Positions 42,002 to 52,629 of a stretch of DNA of 64,000 nt are shown in pieces. The stretch lies in NCBI GenBank assembly GCA_002205965.3, contig NADL03000746.1:62001-126000 (forward strand), written 5' to 3'. Positions within the stretch are counted from its first letter, which is position 1; the number at the start of each line of letters is the position of its first letter. The DNA is from Kappaphycus alvarezii. Its lineage: Eukaryota; Rhodophyta; Florideophyceae; Gigartinales; Solieriaceae. Position numbers and translations under genes: made by a program. The notes under the pieces were generated by a model that made no database searches, was not told the DNA's origin, and saw only the letters and a program-made list of their open reading frames with translations.

Positions 42002-43305
42002 TCATCCCCCAATCCTTATCATGCTGCGATTCGGGCTGCCTGCAAGTTCATGCATATCCGCCCTCCCACCGAGCTTCCAATGCTTTCCTCTCAAAGCGCG
42101 CTCAACAACAGCCTCCAACTCGGCATCCGACGCCCCGGCCCTCATAACATCCCTCAACGAGACCTCCTCCGCTCCAAACAAGCAAACCTTCAAATTGCCA
42201 TCAGCAGTAATCCTCAGTCGATTACAACCGGCACAAAAGTGGTCCGACATACTAGTGATAAACCCAACGCGCCCTACAAACCCCGCAACGCGATAATGCT
42301 TGGTTGTACTATGCTTCCCCTCACTCAACCGCTCTATCTCTCCAAACTCGGCCGCCAGCGCACCCAACATATCTGCATAACTGACAAACTTTCCCGCGTC
42401 CCACCGATTCCCATCAAACGGCATATACTCTATAAACCGAATATCTAGCGGCAGATGCTCCGTCATGCGCGCAAACGATACAACCTCATCCTCATTGACC
42501 CCGCGCATAACCACCACATTCACCTTAACCTGCGGAATGCCCATCTCCACAGCCTCTCGAATTGCCGCCAGCACCTTTCCATGCCCCCTTCTTCTCGCAA
42601 TAAGTTCGAATTTCGCTTCGACGAGCGTATCAAGCGACACATTGACCGACGATAGCCCCGCGCGCACGAGGGCTGGTAGATATCGTTGCAGGATTACGCC
42701 ATTGGTGGTGAGGGAGATGTGAGGCGGTTTGTTGGGGCGGAGTGCGACGAGTTGGGCGACGAGGTCGGGGAGATCGGAGCGGAGGAGCGGTTCGCCGCCG
42801 GTGAGACGGATTTTGGAGACGGATCGACGGAGGAAGAGGTTGGAGAGGCGGACCAGTTCTGGGAAGGTGAGGAGGTGGGGAGGGGGGTGAGGGGTATGCC
42901 TTGAGCGGGCATGCAGTATTGGCATCGGAGGTTGCAGCGTTCTGTGAGGGAGAGACGGAGGTAGGTGTGAGGACGGGAGAAGGAGTCTAGGAAAGGGGTG
43001 GGGAGGGGTTGGGTGAGGGAGGGAGGGGGTTTGTGGTTACAAGTGGGGAGGGAGAGGGTGCAGAGGAGGAGGTGAGGAGGCGGGAGAGGAAGGGGGAGCG
43101 TGACCGGGCGTTTGTGCGCAGCAGGTGAAATGTGGACATGGTGGGTGGATGTGATCAAGGACGACGGGGACGTTGGAGAGGTGTGTGCGCATTCTTCGAT
43201 GAATGATGAAGTGTCTGCGCCGCGGGAGAGTGAGACTGTCGAAATGAGAGAGTCGCTGACCATCGCCGTTGCATTGAACCGGATGCAAACTTGCATACCT
43301 GGCAA
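42002..43305 (-). CDS. MOCS1A: GTP 3',8-cyclase (MoaA / MOCS1A), molybdenum cofactor step 1
   Basis: Radical SAM enzyme that converts GTP to (8S)-3',8-cyclo-7,8-dihydroguanosine triphosphate. [20 protein letters not shown] holds the CxxxCxxC cluster; [33 protein letters not shown] and [18 protein letters not shown] are conserved blocks; [20 protein letters not shown] is the second cluster (C-x2-C-x13-C), and the protein ends RIGG, the C-terminal GG needed for activity. About 430 residues; the first 120 are a non-conserved extension that could target mitochondria. The frame changes once, at a G6 run at 42882-42887, as if one base were missing (GIPLTP joined to [11 protein letters not shown]). 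It lies 43 bp downstream of the methyltransferase gene on the same strand. Confidence 0.9.
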
Positions 43306-43348
43306 AAATCAATTCAGTAAAATTACACTACTGTAGACTACCGTACAT

Positions 43349-44631
43349 TCATCTATCTCTCTTCCCGCAGAATAAGCCACCGCTACCGCCAGTCTCATTC
43401 ACAAACTTCCAAAACATTTCCGCCGATCTCCATCCCACCGTTTCCCCAAACACGCTTCCTGCACCCAGTCCCAGGTGCCAACATTCCAACCCCGCGCCAA
43501 GAGCCCCTCTCACCGCCTCCAGCACCTCCTCCCTTTCCCTACCAACCCCTATTACTAAATACTTGACCCTACCACTCTCCATCAATCTCCTAGCCCCTTT
43601 CATAGCCCAACCCTCCTTCCCATACCCTTTAACCCTCATCACCAAAATATCCCTCCCATCCACCCCCTCCTCCTTCCCCCGCTTCATCAACCCATCAATC
43701 GTATAAACCTCTACCTCCTCCGCCGCCCCGCCCACACAGTCAAAACACCCCTCCCCTTCCCTAAATCTCATCCCAACCACCCCTCCCCGATCCCCACACA
43801 CCCCCCTCACAACATGAAACCTCTTGCCCTCCCCCTTCAACCCCTTCAACCCCCAATACAACCCATCCACCGCCTCCACCGCCACCACCCACCCCATCCC
43901 CATCCTCAACGCCCGTCTCGTCAACACATACCCCTTCCCTGCCCCAACATCCAAAACCCCATACCGTCCAGCCTCCCTCTGATTCCGCGCACTGTTCATA
44001 AACACCGCCTCCACCGCGTCCCGCTCATCACACCCCCCGCCGCAGCCACCACCCCTGTCTCCGACCCACCCCGACCACGCTGCCACTGCCGTAACGCCGT
44101 CGCAAGCTCCTTGGCACGAATCGTGCTCGGTTGATGCGATAAATGCCTTGAAAAAGACTCGACCTGCGCGTGTGTCGCCTGTGTACCAGAGCTGGACAGG
44201 AACGATGGCGTGTGTGCGAACAGTAGCAACGGAGGTATCAACATTGTCGTGAGGGCGAGTAGGGGGAACATCAGGGAACGTGGACTCAGTTTCATGCGTT
44301 TGGTAAGCGAGGATGCTGCAGGTAGCTTGGATGGGAGTGTCGTGGCGGAAGGGAGGGTGTTACGGATTTGGTGAAGAGCGGTGCGAAGGCGGGGTGCCAC
44401 GGCGTTGGATACGCGGTGAAAGAGGGAAACGAGGGCGGGGAACGAGGGGAGGGAGATCGGTTTTGGTTGGGGCTTGGTCGAAGGGGCGGGTTGCGGGTGG
44501 TGGGGTGGAATGGGTTGCGATGAGGAAGAGGTGTTGGTGTTTTTTGAGGGTGAAGGAAAGTGAGAGGGGAGACTGAGCGTTGCACGACGGGCGGGGAATT
44601 TAGGAGGGGGGCGCGGGCGCGTGTCGGACAT
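43349..44631 (-). CDS. FkbM-like methyltransferase with N-terminal membrane anchor
   Basis: Two overlapping minus frames (44631-43996 and 44086-43349) make one protein of about 425 residues if one base is restored near the C6 run at 44033-44038. Residues 1-118 are Pro/Ser/basic; 119-139 (SLMFPLLALTTMLIPPLLLF) is a single membrane segment, suggesting a type II protein with the enzyme in the secretory lumen. The catalytic part has GVLDVGAGKGYVLTRRALRM, a glycine-rich SAM loop, an acidic strand end (VVAVEAVDGL), and DILVMRVKGYGKEGWAMKGA followed by RRLMESGRVKYLVIGVGR, which parallels the (D)-L-IDVEG-E---L-GA--LL block of FkbM O-methyltransferases, but with VKG for DVEG. Substrate unknown; a sugar or glycan is plausible in algae (inference). 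Confidence 0.62.
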
Positions 44632-44961
44632 GGTTGGGACTGGGCTGCGTTACGGGGAAGGGGAACTTGGTGGATGGTGGTGAGATGGCTGGTAAACGGG
44701 GTGGGACGAACGAGAAGGATAGGTTAGGAAGAGTTGGCGGGACGAGGGAAGTTCCTGGACAGGTATATCAAGGCTTTCTGGGCGCGATAACCCGAGACTT
44801 GATTGGATTAGATTGTAAATAGGCAGGGTTATCGGTGTACAGTACTGTACTGTACAAAACAGTACAATAAAATCAAGTCTGTACAATACTGTACAGTACC
44901 CGTGCAGGAAAGTGGTGGCCAAAATTAAACAGCTCATCCCCGCAATCCACACTGAGTCACA
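44632..44961. other. Interval upstream of the methyltransferase gene with ACTGTAC palindromes
   Basis: GTACAGTACTGTAC (44837-44850) is a perfect palindrome, followed by ACTGTAC words to 44900. The cluster is about 210 bp upstream of the methyltransferase start. Whether it is regulatory or simply the genome-wide repeated word is open. Confidence 0.5.
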
Positions 44962-45458
44962 CTAACTCAACGAGTCATAGACAAGGCCCTTACCACAATT
45001 GCTCTCAAGTCCAGACCTCGTCGCCTTTTTCGCAAAGTAAAGGTTCATGTCTTCCGACACCAGCCAGTCGTACACTCCATAGTTTACGCTTGTAACAATC
45101 CAAATGCATGGACACGAAACCCCGCCCGACCACCAACACAGCCACCAACACCGCCCCACTCACCGCATCCACCTCCCCGTGAAATCTCCACTGTCGCAAC
45201 ACGACGCCACCACGCAATCCAATCCAACCCCCGCCACATCCCCCATACCATCCCCCCACCAAAATTCCCCGGTGCCACACAACCCCACCACCTCACCTCC
45301 ACACCTGCACACACACTCGCGCCGCCCATCGCTTCACCACCCTCTCCACCCCCATCATCCCACCCACGCGCGCCGTCCACACCGCCCCGCCTCGCACACA
45401 CAATCATCAATCCAGGTGCCGAACGGTCAGCCCGCGCAACTGTCGGTGCACTGCCCAT
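44962..45458 (-). CDS. Unrecognised protein, frameshifted
   Basis: A minus frame from ATG 45458 (MGSAPTVARADRSAPGLMIV) runs through Gly/Trp-rich sequence, and one missing base within the G-rich stretch at 45100-45140 would join it to a frame ending WIVTSVNYGVYDWLVSEDMN and LYFAKKATRSGLESNCGKGL to a stop at 44962. The shift has the same direction as in the neighbouring genes. A Pro/His-rich plus-strand frame (45104-45460) is the alternative reading; I prefer the minus strand because its C-terminal 45 residues have ordinary protein composition. No family recognised. Confidence 0.35.
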
Positions 45459-46043
45459 AGCGTCGCCGCGCTGAGGTCACACCGCAGGGGTGATTCGGAC
45501 TGCCGGGGCGGCCCGCTCGGCACTGCAGGCGGGGTTCGTGGTGCACGCCGCTGTCGGAGGGGTCGGCTCTGCCGAATGCGCGGGTGGAGACGTGTGATGT
45601 GTGCAGAAGCGTGCTTTAAATGGGGATGGCTGTGGCGGATGGTCCTATACCATGCTTCATACGACTGCATCCGGCGGTAGCACGGTATGGGGCAAGTCGC
45701 ATGCATCGTTGCTAATGATGCGTGAAACCGCGGGTGGTGATTAGGGAGCACGCGCTTGTGGTAGTCTCAGCTGTTGCAAGTCGGAATAGCGCCTATTGCG
45801 GAGGTTGAGACACAGACCTCGCGGCGGCATAGATGTGCGTACTTGGAATCTCGTCGGCGAGCACAGTAAGCCATCTCGTGGTGATCCCTTGACACTGCGC
45901 TCCTGCTGCGTTTCTCTTTTTCCTGAATGCTGCCCAAGGTCTTGTAATGCCGTAAACTCCGATGTGGAAAAGCCAGAATGGTGCTTGCGGGCGACTCTGA
46001 AAACATTTAACCATTTTTGCCGTCGCGTCCGTGTTGAAGATAG
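45459..46043. other. Interval without recognised genes
   Basis: GC-rich at the left, no motif found. Minus frames at 45407-45751 and 45767-46014 are not recognised. Confidence 0.4.
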
Positions 46044-46639
46044 ATGCCTTGGATAACCCCTCTACTTACCTTGCGCGCGGCGATTGCACTTCATTTACCC
46101 AATCCTGAAGCGCCGCCAGTCTTGACATTGAGTTCAAAGTCGAGAATCTCCTGCCCGGTACGGACTACAGGCCCGCAGACATTCTCCTCGTGCATGCCCC
46201 CCGTAACACTGAAGCAGGCGTACCAGATCGACCCATCGCATGTGACGCCGCCGTCACGTCACCGTTCAAGCAGACCTCCATCACCAAAGCGACGCAAGTC
46301 GCCGGTGGAGCTGCCGCCCTCACGCACCACCGCAAGGTCCAGGACCGACAGCACAAGCTGTCAAGGCGCCGGGTCCCCCCCTCTCTGCCCTCCCGCGACC
46401 CAGGTTTCCGATTCCAGCCTCAGGTTTTCGACTCCCTCGGTGCCCCGTCTCTGGATACTGCCTCATTTATCGAAGAGTTTGTGCCACGTGTAGCCAGGAA
46501 ATGCCACACCTCGGACGCTACGATTCGCACGCGCATCTGCCGGCGTATCAGTTGCACTTTGTGGTCGTCGGTGGCTATGGCCATCATATCGCGGGCCCAA
46601 CTGCACGTGACCGATGTGGTCGATCCAGTTAGCTCTTAA
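46044..46639 (+). pseudogene. RT-linked protein, C-terminal region (copy D), best preserved
   Basis: The frame starting about 46044 (LRAAIALHLPNPEAPPVL) joins, after one missing base near 46122, the frame to 46639. Blocks: VENLLPGTDYRPADILLVHA, then PIACDAAVTSPFKQTSITKA, GGAAALTHHRKVQDRQHKL, FDSLGAPSLDT, FIEEFVPRVARKCH, SCTLWSSVAMAIISRA and the stop TAA. The run PAD-L ... (A)CD-AVTSP ... AAA--HRK has the spacing of a PD-(D/E)XK nuclease-like core, the domain commonly found after RT domains in this class (family memory plus inference). No RT domain lies upstream here, so the copy is 5'-truncated, as retrotransposed copies usually are. Confidence 0.6.
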
Positions 46640-46732
46640 CTGAATTGGTCGATCCAGTTAGCTCTTAACTGAATTGGTCGATCCAGTTAGCTCTTAACTG
46701 AATTGGTCGATCCAGTTAGCTCTTAACTGAAT
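46617..46732. repeat. Tandem repeat, four exact 29-bp units, at the end of RT copy D
   Basis: Units begin TGGTCGATCCAGTTAGCTCT and end TAACTGAAT, at 46617, 46646, 46675 and 46704. The stop codon of copy D lies inside the first unit. Other copies end at a related single sequence (GGTTAGATCTTAACC at 1590, TTAGATCTTAA at 7590). Confidence 0.92.
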
Positions 46733-46779
46733 AGTCGGTCAGTCGGTGTACACTCAAGTTAAGTAAAGAGTAAAGATTC
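46730..46779. repeat. Dispersed repeat R50, copy 2
   Basis: Follows directly on the tandem units; nearly identical to 16783-16832. Confidence 0.78.
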
Positions 46780-46804
46780 TCGTCTCAGACTCTGTAGTCA
46801 ATAA

Positions 46805-47021
46805 CTAGTGTCTATTAGACCATTGTATCCTCATATAAGGAAAACTTTTCCTATTGTTTTAAATACAAATCTTTTAGCCGCCTTTTTTAGTTCCCACGTA
46901 CTCTTTTAAACATGTAGATACTCGATCAAAACAAACTTTTCGATAATTCCCACTCTGTTCAACGCAGGAACAACTTTTCCAGACACGATACCCATCGATT
47001 TTCCCCTCAATTTTCACAGAA
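46805..47021 (+). mobile_element. Left end of a larger relative of the small inverted-repeat element
   Basis: CTAG (46805-46808) then TGTCTATTAGACC, TCCTCATATAAGG, AACTTTT, a pyrimidine-rich stretch and GATCAAAACAAACTTTTC follow the same order and spacing as in MITE copies 1 and 2 for about 170 bp. Unlike them it leads into an open frame at 47022. The right end was not found in the window. Confidence 0.62.
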
Positions 47022-47477
47022 ATGGATCCACGAACCGTTCCAGGAAATCCCATTCACTTCCGTGCCTCCCTTGTTACGTCAGCTGCGGAATGTAAGCGCT
47101 TGTATGGGTCAGCTCGGAAGGCGAAATTGCTCGCTGGATCCGTTATTGCCGTACACATCAACATTGTAAGCGGTCGAAGGAGGAAGTCAGTGGAGGCAAG
47201 CTGGAAGATACGTGACCGTCTCAAAACGGTCACGTTGAAGATTGTCAACATCAAAGCGGTATTACCTCCAACAGAAGTTCTAGTAGGGGAAAGAACCGCT
47301 CAATTGCCAAACGAAGCGGTACATGAAGGTTTGGGCGCTCCTCAACCGTCTTCGTCGGCATCAGATGGGAATTCCGATGCTTCCACAGCGCATCAATCAG
47401 AGGCACCTGCTTTTTCTCTTGGACGATCATGGACCAATCAGGAGGTTTTCACACCTATTAATAAAAATGTATCCTAG
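47022..47477 (+). CDS. Putative N-terminal part of the transposase of the MITE family
   Basis: 151 codons from ATG, 40 bp after the end of the MITE-like homology, uninterrupted. Contains AGSVIAVHINIVSGRRRKSV and EASWKIRDRLKTVTLKIVNI, then a Ser/Ala-rich tail. A segment further on (47820-47930, ELKQLPADDFLRGLVHW) vaguely recalls the start of the piggyBac DDE domain (F---F--------V--TN), which would fit an element with a palindromic 4-bp target, but no catalytic residues are visible and the link is weak. The alternative is an unrelated gene next to an element end. Confidence 0.35.
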   Translation: MDPRTVPGNPIHFRASLVTSAAECKRLYGSARKAKLLAGSVIAVHINIVSGRRRKSVEASWKIRDRLKTVTLKIVNIKAVLPPTEVLVGERTAQLPNEAVHEGLGAPQPSSSASDGNSDASTAHQSEAPAFSLGRSWTNQEVFTPINKNVS

Positions 47478-48515
47478 AAAAGCAGCAAAATAATTGGCTA
47501 CTCTTGTTATGCTGTCGCGTATGGTCGTTTCCGAAGCATTCTCCAGTTGTCTATGAATTACTTGACGGCGGCGGCAGTGAAAGCACCAGCGTTGTATGTA
47601 CAAAAAACCCACCTGTATCCCAGTGGACATTTTGATGTGTTAGTATATAGTGTGGAGCAAATTTGATATGATTTGTGGCTGCTTTTAGGATATTGTGCCA
47701 CAGATACGAAATTAGTTCGTACATTATCCTAAAATTGGGCTTATCACCGTATTGTTCTATTGGCCTCTAAACATTATCATAAAATTGTCTATTTTCCCAA
47801 ATCCGAACAGGAATCCAGGCGCCGCAGTAGTAAACCATTTTAGGCCCGAAATGTGTTTGCCAACGAATGAATTGAAACAATTGCCAGCTGATGATTTTTT
47901 ACGAGGCCTAGTTCATTGGACAAAATGGCAGCTGTAAATTGATTTACATCCAGTCCCATCTATTCCAGTTGTTGTCTCCCTGCCTGACAATGACAATAGT
48001 TGTCACCATCATTTTGACATCGCCCTGCTCTGTTATAATAAAATAAGTTTCATGCTTGTTCCATTCATCTTAAGCCAGGAGGGATCCGCTATCATGCAAT
48101 TGCGGCTTGCTAATCACTGAATGCGAGTCATCCACACGTCCGCCGGTACGCGATTCAATCCGTCTGGGGAAGCTTCGACTGACCTAACAAGATTTTGACT
48201 TTGCGCCACTTTCTAAACGAACATTTTCGTCTCAGTGCAGTTTTATTTATTTATTCTCGTGTTTGGGTAAGTATGTACAAAGATACCGATAGAGTGATAC
48301 ATTGCAGCCATGTTCGCGATAGTTTCAGAACGGAATACGCAATGTAAGGAGCCGTGATCGCGGTTGCTTTGATCAAGATCATTCATCGTTAGTCTTGAAG
48401 CCCAGTCCACCAAAAATAGTGACGTCTTATCATCTAGTCTTTCAACTAGAACGCATACGTTAGAAAAAAATGAAGACGACCGTAGTAGACATTCACAACG
48501 GCTTCCAATGACGAC
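47478..48515. other. Probable decayed remainder of the element beginning at 46805
   Basis: Fragments in several frames, e.g. HSPVVYELLDGGGSESTSVV at about 47540. Nothing with catalytic motifs. Confidence 0.3.
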
Positions 48516-51400
48516 TCATCTCCTCCACTGCTGAACTATGCGTACATGGATCAGTTGCCACGTGATAAGGTTCCCTGCTTTCGTCCTGATTTCATATCGC
48601 CTACCCTCTGCCAGAAACTCCCCACAGTTGAGTCTTACACCACCATAGCAAGAAAATGGCTCAGTCGGTACAACTTCTTGCGCAGCAACATCGTCAGGTC
48701 TTTCAGAGTCTTGGATGCATAGTTGTAACAACTTATTCAATTGCAAACCGGGAAGACTAGGAAAACAAAGTTGAGTGATCTTAAATGGAGCCAGTAACAG
48801 CAGGTAGTTTCAGCACCCCCATCTCCCGAAAATACGATTCCGCTGGCAACATTCGATATGTCATTACTAGATGCAAAGGGTTCCCGATTTCAAATATTGT
48901 AGCCTTCATACAAACGTGAACTCTCTGTTATCGACCTCGCTGTCCTGACCCTTGCATTCAATCGTTTCTTTTAAAGCTGATAAAAAGCTCCATTCCAAAA
49001 CTGGATACAGTTGACAAGTGGCCCACACTTCAGAACATTGCGCTTCAAGTGAAGTATAAAATGCAATGTCAATTTGCAAATTCCGACTCTAAGGGTCTCA
49101 AATCGATACTATTCCTTCTATTAATGCTCAAAGAATTCATTGAAGTTCCTGTTAAGGCCTTCAATGCCCTCTGCTGTGAGCATCTGCTGATTCAAAGAAT
49201 CTATCACTAATTTCAACATCTGGATCCCTTTCATGTTTCTTCCGGGAGGAATACCATCCAACAAAACCAACCAAAAGTTCAAAACAAAATTTCGGTACCC
49301 CGAAGGGTTCTAATTACGATACACGGACGTATCACGGGGACACGAGTCAAAAGTTGATTCTGATTGTCCCCTGTCTAGCTCATTCTTTTCGCGGACTAGT
49401 TTTCCAGCCACCCTCAGATATAACAACCCCTTCATCAAGATTGCCTTCAATACGATATAAATGCCATTTTCTCCCTTGAAAATTTCCAGTAAATGCTTGG
49501 CAATGTTATGTCCCAGGTTTATTGTGTCTGTAGAAAATGAGCCGTATGGAATCCCTGAAATCAACTCGAACAAGAAAACAGTGTATTTTATTCCTGTTTA
49601 CTTCGAGACCACATCCTGTGACATGGATCGAACCCGGGGCTTCGCCCTAGATACATCATAATCTTTCGAATCTCATCCTGATCCCTCTCCTTGGGTTCAA
49701 AAGGACCGTAGCGACGCGAGAGAAGACTGCTAGAACTAAGCACGTGAGGAGAGTTCAAAATTTCCCGGACGATAGACGGAGAATAGTACCTGTGTGAGAA
49801 AGCCAGGTACAATGTTGGAATTTAACAATCCAGACAACGCTCTTTGCCACTAGGGTCAGTCGGACCAGTAACATTAGGCTGCCCTCGCATGTCTGCGAAT
49901 ATCTATTACAGATGGATATAGCATCATTACAACACCTCATAGGAAAATAGAAGAATAATAGTACCGCCATCACGACTGATTTCGTAAAATTCTCGCACTA
50001 ATGGAATGAGGAATGAATTTAGATTAGCTGGCTGACTCTTGTCTCCAACGAACCCAATTATTAAACTTTTACGCTTTAGGAAACGAATATGTGGCGGCAA
50101 GTTCAACATGAGCAATACGATGGGCCAACAGTCAAATCTGTTGTTTCCAAACACTTCAAATCCATGAATGGAGAGGCCAGTAAATACATTATAGGAAAAT
50201 TCTGACTTCTCGCCATTGGCCTACATAATTTCCTTAAACAACTGTTCATCAAATAAATCATGCGGGTAATTGCGGCTAGAATATTCGTCGAAGACGTTTT
50301 CGTGGAGATATTCAAAGAGCAGGCTCATGCGCACTGGATTACTGACACATTCACTCAGGCGAGGAAGAAAATGAATATATTCAAATATGTCTTAGTGCGG
50401 TTCTACGCCTAGTCGCTCTTAGTTTGTGCAAGGAGTTCGCATTTTGGATGCGTCATAGTTTTCATCGACAACACAATCAGGAAAGAGTTCATGCGATCAA
50501 CAACAGACGAATTTGATACTCCCACGACCAGAGTATTTTGAAACATTGCGAAGAATTGTTTTCCAACAACTGTAAGGAGCATAAATGTTTTGGAGCATGA
50601 ACTGCACCAGAGTCTGTCTTGCGTTGAATTCGACAGCTATCTGGATTCATTTCTTGATTTAATATGCCCATTCTATGAATCGTTCGAGAGATAGATCATA
50701 CATCCTCTGGTGAGTTGAAACACTTCCAGTTTCGTCGTCGTCATCATCATCTTCCCCGTCGTATTTTTCATTACTTTCCTCATCAATAATGTCTGCTACA
50801 ACTTTATTTTGAGTTCCAGTCTCATTCTTTGCGAGGAGAAGAACGGTAAGCATATCACTGTACAGTTGCCCATCACCATCAGAATCTTATTCGAGGTGTA
50901 CTGAATCGTTACGATCGTCGGAACTGCCATTATCAGCATGGTACTACAGAAGCTTGTTGATTGCGGAAACTGCACGATCGGGACTTTGACGGGTAACTTT
51001 GGACAAGGATCGAAGATTACAATCCATAGAAGGCATCTCACCGGCAGTAATTCCATAGGAGGTTTTAAACAGAGATTGATGGCGTCGACGAATTTACGCA
51101 GAGTTCGTACTTGAATAAATGGGACAAGAGGGCAGAAGTGCCGTTCCATGTCTTTTCCTTTGATCATTAGCCGCATTCCAGTGAGCCCACATTGTTTTCC
51201 GAGATATAGTCTTTCCAGGCGCACATATGCAACGATACTCGGGCATAAAAATGAAGCGCTGCATTTATCATTGATTAAATTGTGAACGCATAATAATTGC
51301 AAAACAAAATTTACAGGCAATAAAAGTTGATTCCAAGTGGATCAAGTCCAAACATATCAAACCTGGAGGCGCTATCCATTTAAATGTGTCATGAAGCGAA
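48516..51400 (-). pseudogene. Decayed CACTA/EnSpm-type transposase (Tnp2 family)
   Basis: On the minus strand, right to left: an N-terminal part with an acidic run (EKYDGEDDDDDDETGSVS), then FGNNRFDCWPIVLLMLNLPP and HIRFLKRKSLIIGFVGDKSQ, PANLNSFLIPLVREFYEI (the G-NR--CWP-----NLPP--R-------G---G--KP--L--FL-PL--E block that defines Tnp2 transposases), then FSTDTINLGHNIAKHLLEIF (the D--H---G--K-LL block) and a C-terminal frame ending at 48516. Numerous stops and frameshifts. Terminal CACTA repeats were not located. Confidence 0.68.
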
Positions 51401-52629
51401 ACTTGCACATCGGGACCCTTTGGCCCAGCTGTAGGACCAGATGAAATATGTGATCAAGATACAAGCCAAAAGAAACATCTCACTGATGCAGGACCCTCTC
51501 TTGTCAATATCAAAGACAATACTTCACGAACCTTGACATAGCATTCAGAGAAGATAAAACATGGAAAATTACTTCATTACAGCGTACTCGTACCATAGTT
51601 TAATCTTCAATGTCAACCTGCTTCATAGAAAGCTGCGCATTACTTATTTTAATCTATCGGGTCTGTAGTACTGGGATGAAGGTCCTTCATATTCGCAAAC
51701 CATTGCGCAGCGTACAGCGTACAGCGTCTCTGGAAGGCTCTCATATCAGATTTGAGGACCAAAAAATACATTCAAAAATTGCAAATGTTGCACAGGAGGC
51801 CACAGAGGACACAATAATGATCGTAATCTACCCCTAAATGTGGAAAATTACATTAGCTGTCCTTATCCAGCAACTGACTCTGAAAGAAAAAAAGATGTTG
51901 AGAGTCACAAATCAGTACTTTTATCATATTTTAACGCGTGTTACAAAATGAGGAGGACGGGGAGACCCAACCCATCTTTGGAAGGTACAAATGTACCGAG
52001 CTTCCCCTAAATTCTCGAGATGTCGCTGCTGAAGCAGTATATAAAGGTAGTGAAATATTAGTGTACACTCAAGCGGAACATAATGATGGACGGAACGAGA
52101 GAGAGGGAGCGAGGGAGCCAGACAGAAGTGAGAGAGATAGCGGAGAGCAGAAGAGATAAATGTAAAGAGTAGAAAAAGTGAAGGAACGAGAAGGAGAGAT
52201 GAGAGAGGAGAAGGTGGTGAGGAAATTTACTCAGGTAGAAGATGGAGAGAGACCGGGGCTTCTATAGACATCAAGGCGAGTCGACTGATGCTTTCTGTTG
52301 ATTGAAGGAAGTTTCCAGAAGACATGTAGACGACGGTGAGTGTCTAACCGTAAACTTGCTAGAGCTGATCTAAAGAAGATCAGCTCAAGCTTACAGCATT
52401 GTACAGAGCATAAACATAACGGTCAAGTTCTAGGTTGAACGGTAAAGTACAGTAATAACTGCAAGCCTCTTTGCAAGTTTTCAGCTGTCAGAAAAAAGGC
52501 AAAGAAGTGAAATTACACTAACACATAACTGGATGATCAAGGGTTATATTCACCAAAGGATGAGTAGTAATTCACGCAGCTATCGCGAGCAGCGGCCAGT
52601 GGAACATATACTGAATGTAACGGATGATA
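51401..52629. other. Interval without recognised genes; GA-rich tract
   Basis: 52090-52250 is strongly purine-biased (GAGAGAGGGAGCGAGGGAGC and similar); a TATATAAA lies at about 52037. A 73-codon frame at 51938-52159 follows from this composition. Confidence 0.45.

Noticed and set aside
43814..44134. Pro/His-rich plus-strand ORF opposite the methyltransferase
   Set aside because: Shadow of the GC-rich minus-strand gene, whose family motifs are clear.
45104..45460. 118-codon Pro/His-rich plus-strand ORF
   Set aside because: Composition is that expected from the antisense of a Gly/Trp-rich frame; the minus strand has the more protein-like C-terminus.
46617..46732. CRISPR-like array
   Set aside because: The four units abut without spacers and the locus is eukaryotic retroelement sequence, so this is a simple tandem repeat.
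47022..47477. Confident piggyBac transposase call
   Set aside because: No DDE residues or catalytic blocks visible, and the target site is CTAG, not TTAA; retained only as a weak suggestion.
49620..49655. B-box-like GGTTCGATCC on the minus strand
   Set aside because: No T-stem pairing and no other tRNA parts; it lies in the Tnp2 remnant.
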